35,403 bases of DNA from Paraburkholderia heleia NBRC 101817 (GCF_000739775.1 NZ_BBJH01000064.1:1-35403); one strand, 5' to 3'; counted from the stretch's first letter, positions 15,740 through 23,957 are shown. Numbers and translations: made by a program. Notes: a model not told the origin generated them from the letters alone.

Positions 15740-16459
15740 TTATCGACTGGACAGGACAGCATTCCATACGGCGGATGCAGTGGCACCCTTGAGGCCAAAC
15801 TTCGAGAGATCGAACTGACCCTTGCGGATGCGATGCGTCAACGCGATGCCTGAAATCGTGGTCGCGGCGCTCCTGAACCGTTTGAAGCCGAGCATCACGT
15901 TCGTTCTCGATTTGATATGACGATGGTCCTGCTCGATCACGTTGTTTAGATACTTCGACGACCGGACCTTCGTGTCTTCAGGCAGCAGGCCATCGGCCTT
16001 CATCTCGCGCACCGCGCGGTGCGAGGCTGCATAGCCGTCGAGCGTAATGGTCTCCGGCGGCTGGCCCTGATGTCTGATGGCCTTGTTGAAGAAGCCTTTG
16101 GCCGCGGCCACGTCGCGCCTCGCCCTGAGCATGAAGTCCACCGTCTCGCCGGCCCGATCTACCGCACGGTACAGGTAGACCCACCTGCCACGAATCTTCA
16201 GGTAAGTCTCGTCGACACGCCACGAACGACCGGCAGGCGTGGCAAAGCGGTTCCAGCGTTTGACGAACTCGGGCGTATAACGCTTCACCCAGCGCAGGAT
16301 GGTCGTGTGAGCCAGCGACAAACCCCGTTCGGCCATCATCTCGACCAGATCGCGTAGGCTGAGCTTGTAGCGCAGGTACCAGCGAACACACAGAATGATG
16401 ATCTCCCGATCAAAATGGCGCCCGTCGAACAACTCCTCCAGACTCTTCAGCTTTTTCAT
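15740..16459 (-). CDS. IS6-family transposase
   Basis: 239 residues, the usual IS6/IS26 size. An N-terminal helix-turn-helix (LRDLVEMMAERGLSLAHTTI) precedes the DDE catalytic core: VDETYLK, TLDGYAAS and NNVIEQDHRHIK supply the two aspartates and the glutamate. The following K/R-rich IKSRTNVMLGFKRF is the family's conserved C-terminal part. It appears intact and therefore may be active. It is transcribed leftward, toward the DUF4148 operon, so read-through is possible. Confidence 0.95.
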   Translation of the reverse strand: MKKLKSLEELFDGRHFDREIIILCVRWYLRYKLSLRDLVEMMAERGLSLAHTTILRWVKRYTPEFVKRWNRFATPAGRSWRVDETYLKIRGRWVYLYRAVDRAGETVDFMLRARRDVAAAKGFFNKAIRHQGQPPETITLDGYAASHRAVREMKADGLLPEDTKVRSSKYLNNVIEQDHRHIKSRTNVMLGFKRFRSAATTISGIALTHRIRKGQFDLSKFGLKGATASAVWNAVLSSR

Positions 16460-16512
16460 CGCCGGACATCAGTTCGTTTCGTTCCGACAACTCTAACCGA
16501 TTCGCCGTCCGC

Positions 16513-16527
16513 ATTTGCACCAGAACC
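16513..16527 (-). repeat. Right terminal inverted repeat of the IS6 element
   Basis: ATTTGCACCAGAACC on the plus strand, perfect inverse of the left end. Confidence 0.9.
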
Positions 16528-16770
16528 ATCTCTTTGTGCAAGGCCGCCGAAGTGCGATTGTATGGTTGCGTCAATGCGGCCGTTAGCGAGGTCGCTAAAG
16601 AGTAGACCATCGTTGTCGTAGTCCACAAAGACCGAATTTTTGAGATGCGAGCGTGACCAAACCTCGTTAGACGTTCCTGTTACGACGCCGACTTTCTTAC
16701 CAGCCAGGTCGCTGGGAGATCGAACCGACGAGTTCTTTTCGTTCACCCAAATCCGGAAGTCCTCGACGCC
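16528..16770 (-). pseudogene. Truncated amino-acid ABC transporter substrate-binding protein
   Basis: On the minus strand a segment reading DFRIWVNEKNSSVRSPSDLA, then GKKVGVVTGTSNEVWSR and NGRIDATIQSHFGGLAQRD, matches the middle of family-3 periplasmic solute-binding proteins (LAGKKVGVVTGT motif). The C-terminal part is cut exactly at the IS6 end (16527/16528). The N-terminal part is lost at a second junction near 16770, where an oppositely oriented metC-type fragment starts. About 80 residues of some 250 remain, so it cannot function. Confidence 0.75.
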
Positions 16771-16776
16771 ATTCTT

Positions 16777-17358
16777 ACGATGATGGACAACACGTGGGCT
16801 AGTCCGCTCGCGTACAAACCTTTGTTGCACGGCGTCGACTTAGTGGTTGAGGCAGCGTCGAAGTTCTTCTCAGGGCACTCTGATCTGTTAATGGGCTCAA
16901 TCTGTACCAACAACTTCCATCTCTACGAGCAATTGCGTGAAGCCCAAGCTACGATGGGTCTGGCAGTCGGGTCCGATGACTGCTTTCTTGCTTTGCGAGG
17001 GCTCGAAACCTATGAGCTTCGTTACAGAGAACAGAGCCAAAACGCATTACAGATTGCGCGCTGGCTCGAGGCTCATTCCGCCGTCAACCAGGTCCTTTTC
17101 CCCCCACTCGAAAGCGATCCCGGGCATGCGATCTGGAAGCGTGATTTCAAGGGAAGCGGGTGCCTACTTTCCTTCGTACTGAAACCTGCTCCGAAAAGGC
17201 CTTTGCGTCTCTCTTTGAGTCGCTTACCGTGTTCTCCATCGGCGCTAGCTGGGGTGGCACCCATAGTCTGATTGCCTTTTACCCAGCCGAACTTCAGCGC
17301 GCTCGTCGAAAATCGCCGACTGACGGACCGGTCTTGCGAATTTCAGTTGGTCTAGAAC
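16777..17358 (+). pseudogene. metC: Truncated, frameshifted cystathionine beta-lyase (metC-type)
   Basis: The plus strand encodes MDNTWASPLAYKPL, AASKFFSGHSDLLMGS (with the PLP-binding lysine region) and RGLETYELRYREQ, clearly Cys/Met-metabolism PLP enzymes of the MetC type. The N-terminal third is missing at the junction near 16777. A one-base deletion near 17190 (GCTCC instead of GCTTCC) moves the frame; the sequence resumes as SEKAFASLFESLTVFSIG and SWGGTHSLIAFYPAEL. The C-terminus ends at VGLE where the IS3 element begins (17359). The symbol describes the family of the remnant only. Confidence 0.8.
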
Positions 17359-17398
17359 TGAACCGCGCCGGGTTTGTCGGAGACCGCCGAGTTTGGCG

Positions 17399-18295
17399 CT
17401 ACGCCGCGCGAGCGGAGAGCGCCACGTTCCGATTGTAGACTTCCTCTGCTTCTGCCGGGGACACGTACCCAAGCGGGCTGAGCAGCCGGTGGTGGTTGTA
17501 CCAGTGAACCCATTCGAGCGTTGCAAGTTCGACATCCTGGAGCGTACGCCATGCGCGCCGATGCACGACTTCGGCCTTGTACAGTCCATTGATCGTCTCG
17601 GCCAGCGCATTGTCGTACGAATCGCCAACACTTCCGGCCGATGGTTGCACGCCAGCATCCACTAAACGTTCGGTGTACCGAATGCTGAGATATTGCGACC
17701 CGTGATCGCTATGATGGATGAGCCCGGGCGCCGGCTGGCGATCGTGTAACGCCTGGTTCAGCGCGTCCAGCACGAAGTCAGTTCGCATCGAGGCTGACAC
17801 GCGCCAACCGACAATACGCCGCGCAAACACGTCGGTCACGAAGGCCACATACACAAAGCCAGACCATGTCCAGCAATAGGTAAAATCTGCGACCCACAGC
17901 GCGTTGGGCCGATCGGCCCGGAACTGACGCCTGACCCGGTCCAGCGGGCACGGCATCGAATCGTCTCGCTGTGTTGTCCTGATCCGGCGACCACGCCGCA
18001 CACCTTCGAGGCCCATCGCCTTCATCAGGCGCGCAACCGTGCAGCGCGCGACCTTCACGCCATCGCGCAGCAACTGGCGCCAGACCTTGCGCACACCATA
18101 CACGCCAAAGTTCTCGTCCCACACCGCCCGGATGAGGACCTTCAGTTGAGCATCGCGACGCGCTCGCGCTGACCATTGCTCCGGATCGCTGCGCCGTCCA
18201 GCGTGCCGGTAATACGTCGACGGCGCGATCGGCAGCAGGCGGCAGATCGGCTCGACACCGTAGACGTCGCGATGCTCGTCGATAAACGCAATCAT
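17399..18295 (-). CDS. IS3-family transposase OrfB (catalytic)
   Basis: About 298 residues from MIAFIDEHRDVYGVEPIC; ATG 18295 overlaps the orfA stop (ATGA), so coupling or frameshifting to an OrfAB fusion are both possible. The frame is open up to 18388. The integrase core has WVADFTY, HHSDHGSQY and DNALAETINGLYKAE, giving the DDE triad. An HTH_21-type segment, VYGVRKVWRQLLRDG, precedes it. No stop or frameshift is seen, so it looks intact. Confidence 0.93.
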   Translation of the reverse strand: MIAFIDEHRDVYGVEPICRLLPIAPSTYYRHAGRRSDPEQWSARARRDAQLKVLIRAVWDENFGVYGVRKVWRQLLRDGVKVARCTVARLMKAMGLEGVRRGRRIRTTQRDDSMPCPLDRVRRQFRADRPNALWVADFTYCWTWSGFVYVAFVTDVFARRIVGWRVSASMRTDFVLDALNQALHDRQPAPGLIHHSDHGSQYLSIRYTERLVDAGVQPSAGSVGDSYDNALAETINGLYKAEVVHRRAWRTLQDVELATLEWVHWYNHHRLLSPLGYVSPAEAEEVYNRNVALSARAA

Positions 18296-18639
18296 GGCTT
18301 TGATCGGCGGTCGAGCTCCGCCTGCGCGAAATACGCCGAGGCCTTGCGAAGAATCTCGTTGGCTGTGCGCAATTCGCGATTCTCGCACTCCAGTTCCTTC
18401 AGACGCGCCAGTTCGGCAGTCGTCGCCCTCGATCGTTGGCCACGGTCGCGCTCAGCCTGGATGATCCAGTTGCGAAGCGTCTCACGCGACATCCCCATCT
18501 TCGAGGCGATTGAGCGGATCGCCGCGCCCTGCGTCTCATATTCGTGTTGGTGCTCGAAGACCATCCGGACCGCCCGCTCACGAATCTCATCCGAATACCG
18601 CGTCCCGGTGGGCTTCCTTACCTTGCTTTCGTTTTCCAT
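18292..18639 (-). CDS. IS3-family transposase OrfA
   Basis: 115 residues. An N-terminal helix-turn-helix of the IS3 OrfA type (YSDEIRERAVRMVFEHQHEY, then IRSIASKMGMSRETLRNWI) precedes a leucine-zipper-like coiled coil (ELARLKELECENRELRTANE) that lets OrfA and OrfAB dimerise. It lies in the -1 frame relative to orfB with about 100 bases of open overlap. Confidence 0.92.
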   Translation of the reverse strand: MENESKVRKPTGTRYSDEIRERAVRMVFEHQHEYETQGAAIRSIASKMGMSRETLRNWIIQAERDRGQRSRATTAELARLKELECENRELRTANEILRKASAYFAQAELDRRSKP

Positions 18640-18698
18640 ACTTCAAATCTCCTGTTACAGCCAAGACCCAAAGTCTCCTACATTTCCGCGGCGGTTCA

Positions 18699-19360
18699 TG
18701 ACCGGCCGCCCCCGTTGCTGTGACGTCGACCCACAGCAGTCCTTTCTCGGCGACGGCGAAGTTCATCCAGCCAGGGCCCTCGCTGCTGATCAGGTAATCG
18801 CCGTAGAGGTCGGGGTTCTGCTGCAGCACGAAGGGCGAGCCGCGTGAGCCGAACATAACTTCGTCGGACACGCCGGTCAGGCTCAGCGTTCCCCGCAGGC
18901 CAGGCAGACGGCGCTGGACGATCTTCATGGCAAGAGCCATGGCTGCCAGCGCGCCCTTCATGTTCCCCATGTCAAGCCCGTATAGACGGCCGTCCTTTCG
19001 GGTCAGTTCCAGCGTCGGCACGGTCCACGAGGAGAGGTCGCCGGCAAGCATGGTGTCCATATGAGCGTTGAACACCACGTGGGCACCGGGGCGGTCGGCC
19101 GCGAGCGTGCAAACAACGTTGGGCGCTTCGTCGTCGGCCGCCACGGTGCGGGCCGGCAAACCCTGTGCCGTCAGAAACGCTGACAGCGTGCGGGCCATCT
19201 GCGCAGTGTTTCCCGGCGGATTGGCGCTCTCGGCCGCAACAAGCCGTGCGCAAAGTTCGACCAGCGCTTCCCTGGCCGCTTCGACGTCTTCCTTTACGAC
19301 TCGAACGAGATCGGCATCGTTCACGTCGATGTCGATCGACTGCGCGGTTGTCTGATCCAT
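18699..19360 (-). pseudogene. Truncated M20-family metallopeptidase
   Basis: Start ATG 19360 (MDQTTAQSIDIDVNDADL) after AGGA. The first 220 residues match ArgE/DapE/carboxypeptidase G2-type M20 peptidases. NAHMDTM supplies the first zinc ligand and LYGLDMGNMKGALAAM the second metal region (normally DMKGG). VSDEVMFGSRGSP lies where the catalytic Glu pair is expected. The sequence ends at TGAAGH, the start of the dimerisation domain, where the IS3 element begins. The rest (some 180 residues) is absent, so it is unlikely to be active. Confidence 0.82.
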
Positions 19361-19862
19361 TTTCCTGACCGTGAGGTTAAGCGTCGGTTGTCTGATGGAC
19401 GCCTTCGCGAACCGCGTCGGCACTTCGCCCCACGATCTGCAAGCACGAAGCCTCGGAGAACGAGCTACCGTCAACTCAGGAATAAAATCCGATACCGCCA
19501 GGGACAACGCAGCGAACGTCTTGAGGAGAGAAGGCGCAGTCCGCTATTCGGGCGTTCAGCCCCGCGTGGTCCGCAAATAGCGTCGGCCAGAGGACCCGGG
19601 CACTGCGGCGGTGCCGGTGGGGCGGATGGCGCGGCGCCACATGGCGGTCGTGCGGGCCCGGGCCAGTCGACGGCAGCACCAATGAATTCGGTATGATCTG
19701 TGTATGCCTGCAGCATTCGGCAAGTTCCGCGAAGTGGTGCGAAGGCACGAGCATACCAGCCCGCTATGTGCGTGTACGCGCCTTGAATCCCTGCGAATCC
19801 CGAGTGCGTCCGCAAGGCTTCGAACTCAGGAGGCAGCGCGTCGTACCGGACATGGGACGGGA
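19361..19862. other. Interval without a supported gene
   Basis: About 500 bases between the truncated peptidase start and the PRC-barrel terminator. Long minus-strand openings here are rich in Pro, Ala and Arg, lack ribosome-binding sites and match no family I know. Probably the peptidase promoter plus rearranged DNA. Confidence 0.4.
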
Positions 19863-19896
19863 AGAAAAAAACTGGCGCCCCTCGCAAGGGGCGCCA
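19863..19896 (-). terminator. Rho-independent terminator of the PRC-barrel gene
   Basis: TGGCGCCCCT (19873-19882) pairs with AGGGGCGCCA (19887-19896), a perfect ten-pair stem with a four-base loop. On the minus strand it is followed by a T-rich run (19871-19863). It lies just after the PRC-barrel stop. Confidence 0.9.
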
Positions 19897-19913
19897 CGCG
19901 CTAAAGCCCGCAA

Positions 19914-20405
19914 TCACACGTCGATGGGGCGGTCATGCAGGCCGCCTGGCGTTTCTACCCCAGTCGGATCGAGACCTGTCGGGCCGGATAGCCAGTATGG
20001 ACGGCGACCGTAGTAGTCATGCAGTTGCGTGCCCCACGTCTGGTCCGCCATCGAAGGCCAGTGATCCTTGTCGAATCCTGGGTCGTCCTTGATGCGCTGC
20101 GCGCTGATGTCGACGCGGAAACACTTCTCCGCGGTGTCGAGCGTGAGTGCACCCCAGGGGATCGCGTGCAGCGTGTTGCCCATGCCGAGGAACCCGCCTT
20201 CCGACAGCACGGCATACGCAACCCGGCCGCTTCGTACGTCGAGCATGATGTCGGAGATCTTGCCCACGTGCTCGCCGTCGGACGACATGACCTTGTTGCC
20301 GTCGAGTGTTGCAGCAGCCATGACCTCGGGTCCGGGGCCTTCCCCGACCCCGCCGCCCGTGATACTCGCGCCACTGCCGCCTGATTGAGATCGAAGCATA
20401 GTCAT
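19914..20405 (-). CDS. PRC-barrel domain protein
   Basis: 163 residues; ATG 20405 follows AAGGAG by six to seven bases. A glycine-rich leader is followed by the PRC-barrel: AAATLDGNKVMSSDGEHVGK, ISDIMLDVRSGRVAYAVLSE and GFLGMGNTLHAIPWGALTLD are the family strands. The C-terminal tail, with WPSMADQTWGTQLHDYYGRR, is typical of the Burkholderia stress-type PRC proteins, which are abundant and cytoplasmic. The barrel family otherwise occurs in photosynthetic reaction centres and RNA-metabolism proteins. The role here is unknown. It is a monocistronic gene with its own terminator. Confidence 0.9.
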   Translation of the reverse strand: MTMLRSQSGGSGASITGGGVGEGPGPEVMAAATLDGNKVMSSDGEHVGKISDIMLDVRSGRVAYAVLSEGGFLGMGNTLHAIPWGALTLDTAEKCFRVDISAQRIKDDPGFDKDHWPSMADQTWGTQLHDYYGRRPYWLSGPTGLDPTGVETPGGLHDRPIDV

Positions 20406-20625
20406 TTTCAACTCCTTCGTCTGGTGGAGAACACAGAAGCGCAATTCGTATTCCGTGTGATCGCCCGCACCGGTTCAATACAGCGCCTCGCCAGGCATCC
20501 GGCGTGCTCGGAAGGTGAGCGCCGGCGAGCTGCGAGTCAGCGCCGGGGAGCGGTGGCACTTCGCCGCGTTCGCGCTTATGGAGCTTCCAGATGACGCAAA
20601 TTCTTACCAATACCAGGGAGTTCGA

Positions 20626-21309
20626 ATGATCGGAGTGGTCATTCCGGCGCACAACGAAGAGCGGTTGCTCGGCGCATGTCTCGCCTCTGTGCGTTGCGCC
20701 GCTTCGCATCCATCGCTGGAAGTCGAAGCGGTCCACACGCTCGTGGTGCTCGATGGATGCACCGACACGTCGGCGCAGATTGTGGAGGACCTCGGTTTCG
20801 AAGCGATGACCATTGATGCGCGCAATGTCGGCGTAGCCCGTGCCGCCGGTGCGCAGGCCGTGCTCGCACGCGGCGCGCGCTGGCTCGCCTTCACAGACGC
20901 CGATAGCCGGGTCGCGCCCGATTGGCTGGTTGCGCAACTCGCATTGGGAGCGGACGCCGTGTGCGGTCCCGTCTCCGTGGCCGACTGGAGCAATCTTGCG
21001 CCTTCGGTGCGCGGAACATGGGCGCGGCGCTATTGCGACGCGGACGGGCATCGCCACGTTCATGGCGCGAACCTGGGCGTGGCGGCACACGCCTACCGGC
21101 GCGCCGGCGGCTTTCCGCCCCTGCCATGCAACGAAGACGTCGCACTGGTTGACCTGCTGATCGCAACAGGCGCGACGCTCGCCTGGAGTGCGGCGCCGCG
21201 CGTGGTCACGAGTGGACGCCTCGACGCACGCGTGCGCGGCGGTTTCGGCGACACGCTTGCGGCATGGACCGGCAATATCGGTGACAGTGAGCCATCGGTC
21301 GCGCCGTAG
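20626..21309 (+). CDS. Family-2 glycosyltransferase
   Basis: 228 residues; ATG 20626 after CAGGGAG. The GT-A fold starts VVIPAHNEERLLGACLAS; the nucleotide-sugar/metal DxD motif is FTDADSR (Asp91-Asp93). A further conserved motif, HGANLGVAAHAYRRAGGF, is the acceptor-side GANL...AGGF of GT2 enzymes. There is no membrane helix, so it should act in the cytoplasm. It forms one end of a four-gene cluster, converging with the methyltransferase gene (24 bases apart). The sugar donor and acceptor are unknown; the deacetylase and methyltransferase neighbours suggest an aminosugar product. Confidence 0.88.
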   Translation: MIGVVIPAHNEERLLGACLASVRCAASHPSLEVEAVHTLVVLDGCTDTSAQIVEDLGFEAMTIDARNVGVARAAGAQAVLARGARWLAFTDADSRVAPDWLVAQLALGADAVCGPVSVADWSNLAPSVRGTWARRYCDADGHRHVHGANLGVAAHAYRRAGGFPPLPCNEDVALVDLLIATGATLAWSAAPRVVTSGRLDARVRGGFGDTLAAWTGNIGDSEPSVAP

Positions 21310-21333
21310 TCGGCCACGTTCCGGGCTTCGCCT

Positions 21334-21951
21334 TCACTCGCGTTCGCGATGCGCGACAGTTTGTGTATCGCAGCTCCAGGCATCGAGCAGGAAATCGGCG
21401 TCGTCAATCTGCACCACACGATTCAGCGAAGCATTCGCCGCCGCCTGCGCGAATATGCCGTGGACCTGTGCGCTTTCCAGCATCCATGTCTCACCGCCGT
21501 GACGCCAGTGGCAGCACGCGAGCGTGCCTTCGTCGGCAAGCGTTGATGCGGCAAGTGCCGCGAGCGACCCGCATTCGCGCGCATCGAGGTAATAGGCAAA
21601 CTCGCTCACGACGATCAGGTCGAAGCGACCGGCGGGCCAGTCACGCGGCATCGCGAGCCGTTGCACCTCGACACCCGCGAGCGACGCCAGCCGCGCGCGT
21701 GCGGCGGCGACGGCACGTGGCGAAAAATCTGCGCAGAGCAGGCGCTCGCAGCGCCGCGCCAACTCGGTGGATAGCACACCGGTCGCGCAGCCCGGCTCGA
21801 ATGCACGGCGATAGCGACCGCGTGGGAGCGCGGCGAGGAGGAGTGCGCGCTTGCGCGCCTCGTACCAGCTATCGGTATAGCGCCATGGGTCCGCGTCGAC
21901 GGCGAACTTTTCGTCGAAGTACCTGGCGCGCAATGCGGTCAAACGTTCCAT
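21334..21951 (-). CDS. NodS-like SAM-dependent methyltransferase
   Basis: 205 residues from MERLTALRARYFDEKFAVDA; AGGATAAC precedes the start. DPWRYTDSWYEARKRALLLA is the start typical of NodS-type N-methyltransferases. Motif I is FEPGCATG (51-58), and FDLIVVSEFAYYLD is motif III. TLACCHWRHGG is motif IV. NodS methylates the deacetylated glucosamine nitrogen of Nod factor precursors; a similar amine acceptor is plausible here. The gene is 16 bases downstream of the acyl-CoA-dehydrogenase-like gene and surely co-transcribed with it. Confidence 0.87.
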   Translation of the reverse strand: MERLTALRARYFDEKFAVDADPWRYTDSWYEARKRALLLAALPRGRYRRAFEPGCATGVLSTELARRCERLLCADFSPRAVAAARARLASLAGVEVQRLAMPRDWPAGRFDLIVVSEFAYYLDARECGSLAALAASTLADEGTLACCHWRHGGETWMLESAQVHGIFAQAAANASLNRVVQIDDADFLLDAWSCDTQTVAHRERE

Positions 21952-21967
21952 CGTTATCCTGCCCAAG

Positions 21968-23014
21968 CTAAATGCGCCAGTCTTCGCCGGAGGCGACCAC
22001 GGTGGCGGCAAGTGCCGCGAGATCGGCTTCAGCATGGCTCTGGCGCACGAAGACAGGCAGATCGGCGGCCATGCGCGCAAACCAGCGGTCGCGGCACAAT
22101 GGGCTCGCGCCCAGGCCGCGCGCGCAGGCCTGCAGCGTAATGTCGACGGCGTTCTCCGCCGCGCCCCGCGCGCGCAACGCGAGCTGCCTGGCATCCGCCT
22201 GGGGCGCGGCGTCGATGGCGTGGGCACACTCGCGCAGGCACGCCCGCGCGGCGACGAGTGCCACGTCGGCCGCGCCAAGATGAGCCTGCAAATGCGGATC
22301 GTCGCGGCGCGAGGCGGCGTCGCGCAGGCGCGCGGCGAGCGCTGCCGCCGCGCCGTACCAGCAGGCCGCGATTCCCGCGCCCCCGTGCCAGAAACCCGGG
22401 CGGCAGACATAGCCACTTCGCTCTCCCACGAGCATCGCGCGCGCACTGTGAAAATCGACTTCGACGCTCTGTGTAGCCTGCATGCCTACGGCCTCCCAAC
22501 CGCGCGAGCTGATCGTCACGCCCGGCTGGCCCATGGGCACCGCTGCGATCCAGTCCGCACCGTCCTCATCGATGCAGGTAACGAGTGCGCGCGTGGCGAA
22601 CCGCGCCCCCGAGCACCACGCCTTCGTACCGTCCAGCCTGATCCGCGATCCGTCGCGCGAGGCGAAGTACACTTCGTTGCGTGGCGAGCGTGCAGCCCAC
22701 ACGGCCCAGATCGCAGGCGTGGGAGAGGGCGGCGCACATCCGTCGATGCGCGCGTCTGGAGACAGCTCTGCGAGGATCGCGAGTGCGTCGGCGTGCGCTT
22801 CGTAAATCTTCACGAGCGCGAGATCGCGCGCCGCCAGAGCAGCGAGGAATTGCCAGCGCATCAGCGTAGCGCCAGCCCCAGGCAGAGGCAGTGCGGGAAA
22901 GGCGGATACCAGGCGTTGCGCAGCATGCGCAAGCGTGCTTCCGTCAAGCGGCATCGGTTCGTCGGTCAGCACGACATCGAGTTCCGCCTGCCAGCGCGAA
23001 GACAGCCCGGACAT
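21968..23014 (-). CDS. Acyl-CoA-dehydrogenase-like protein (short form)
   Basis: 348 residues, shorter than the usual 380; ATG 23014 after AAGGAG. Middle beta domain: TKAWCSGARFATRALVTCID, and SRGWEAVGMQATQSVEVDF, typical of FAD-binding acyl-CoA dehydrogenases. The C-terminal helical domain ends in DLPVFVRQSHAEADLAAL instead of the usual catalytic Glu region (Y-E-G-T). So either the catalytic base lies elsewhere or this is a divergent, non-classical member. It pairs with the NodS-like gene downstream and is divergent from the deacetylase gene. Substrate unknown. Confidence 0.85.
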   Translation of the reverse strand: MSGLSSRWQAELDVVLTDEPMPLDGSTLAHAAQRLVSAFPALPLPGAGATLMRWQFLAALAARDLALVKIYEAHADALAILAELSPDARIDGCAPPSPTPAIWAVWAARSPRNEVYFASRDGSRIRLDGTKAWCSGARFATRALVTCIDEDGADWIAAVPMGQPGVTISSRGWEAVGMQATQSVEVDFHSARAMLVGERSGYVCRPGFWHGGAGIAACWYGAAAALAARLRDAASRRDDPHLQAHLGAADVALVAARACLRECAHAIDAAPQADARQLALRARGAAENAVDITLQACARGLGASPLCRDRWFARMAADLPVFVRQSHAEADLAALAATVVASGEDWRI

Positions 23015-23261
23015 GGTGAACTCCTTCCCATTGCATCGTCAGGCGCAAATGACGCAAGGCGCGTGCCCTCGAAGGAGCAGGCTTGCGGGCGATCCCGTGA
23101 GCTTTGCGATGAACGCGCATGCGGCGCTGGCGGGATATTGCCGTACGTTCAGGGCGAGTTTGTGGTGACCCTGCTGGTGCGTCGATCACAATTCGCCGCT
23201 CTGGAACGTGAATTGCTGAGTCTGAAAAGCCGTCTGGACAGGTCTTGAGGAGGAGAGCGGC
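23015..23261. promoter_or_regulatory. Divergent promoter region of the four-gene cluster
   Basis: 247 bases between the outward-facing acyl-CoA-dehydrogenase-like and deacetylase genes. Both have clear ribosome-binding sites at the edges. No unambiguous -35/-10 pair was picked out. Confidence 0.3.
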
Positions 23262-23957
23262 GTGGAAAGAAAACCAACCACAGGGGCGCGTCTGATTGTC
23301 ATCTCCCCCCATCTGGACGATGCGGTTCTTGGTTGCGCCGGCTTGCTGGCGGCGTGTCCCGGGTCGATCGTCTGCACCGTTTTCGCGGGTGAGCCTGCCT
23401 CGCCGATGCACACGGAGTGGGACGAAGCCAGCGGTTTTGCCGATTCGCATGAAGCATTGCAGGCACGCAGGCTGGAAGACAGGCGCGCACTCGCGCTCTG
23501 CCGCGCCGAGCCATTGTGGCTAGACTTTCTCGATGCGCAGTACGGCTCGACTCCGGCTGTCGAGGCCGTCTCGGATACGTTGGCGGCGCAGTTTGCCCGT
23601 TTCGATACGTACTTGCCAGTTTGCCCCTTCGGCTTCTGGCACCCGGATCACGAGCTCGTTGGCGCCGCCTGCCGGCTGTTGCTGCGCACGCGCCGCGTTT
23701 TCCGCTATATCGCGTACGAGGACGCCATTCACCGCGCCATGCCAGGTGCGCTTCGTGCCGGCTTTGAGCAACTCGAGGCGGACGGCCTGAGCGCGAGTGC
23801 GACGAGTGCGCGGCCCTTCGGCGGGGCCTCTGCGCGACGGCTCGCGGCGCTCAAAGGGCGAGCGGTGCGGGCTTACTCAAGCCAGATGCGCGCGTTCGCC
23901 CCGTTCCCCTCCGACGTTGCACGCGCAGAGCGTTACTGGCTGGTCGAGGCGTTGTGA
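23262..23957 (+). CDS. PIG-L family deacetylase
   Basis: 231 residues; GTG start after GAGGAGAGCG. Zinc-binding motif SPHLDDAVLGCAG (His17, Asp19, Asp20) and the second part GFWHPDHELVG (His127, Asp129, His130) are those of N-acetylglucosamine deacetylases such as MshB, BshB and PIG-L. No signal peptide, so cytoplasmic. It would free the amine of an N-acetylated sugar, the acceptor for a NodS-like enzyme. It sits divergently from the acyl-CoA-dehydrogenase-like gene. Confidence 0.9.
   Translation: MERKPTTGARLIVISPHLDDAVLGCAGLLAACPGSIVCTVFAGEPASPMHTEWDEASGFADSHEALQARRLEDRRALALCRAEPLWLDFLDAQYGSTPAVEAVSDTLAAQFARFDTYLPVCPFGFWHPDHELVGAACRLLLRTRRVFRYIAYEDAIHRAMPGALRAGFEQLEADGLSASATSARPFGGASARRLAALKGRAVRAYSSQMRAFAPFPSDVARAERYWLVEAL

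Larger units (their letters stand above)
15686..16527. mobile_element. IS6-family insertion sequence, complete, 842 bp
   Basis: Perfect 15-base terminal inverted repeats GGTTCTGGTGCAAAT (15686-15700) and their complement (16513-16527), which resemble IS6/IS26-type ends, enclose one transposase gene. The 8 bases outside (GTCTGCAG left, ATCTCTTT right) do not match, so no target duplication remains. That fits IS6-type adjacent deletion or recombination between copies. The element separates the DUF4148 operon from its upstream region on one side and a truncated gene on the other. Confidence 0.93.
17359..18698. mobile_element. IS3-family insertion sequence, complete, 1340 bp
   Basis: Imperfect terminal inverted repeats begin TGAACCGC at 17359 and, on the minus strand, TGAACCGC at 18698; 20 of the first 27 bases agree. 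The ends are the TGA/TCA expected for IS3. Inside are orfA and orfB. The flanking three bases (AAC left, TGA right) do not form a target duplication. The left neighbour is a metC-type gene and the right neighbour an M20 peptidase, so the element sits at a rearrangement junction. Confidence 0.92.

Noticed and set aside
19471..19917. Long minus-strand frame between the peptidase remnant and PRC-barrel gene
   Set aside because: Pro/Ala/Arg-rich, overlaps the terminator of the PRC-barrel gene, no ribosome-binding site.
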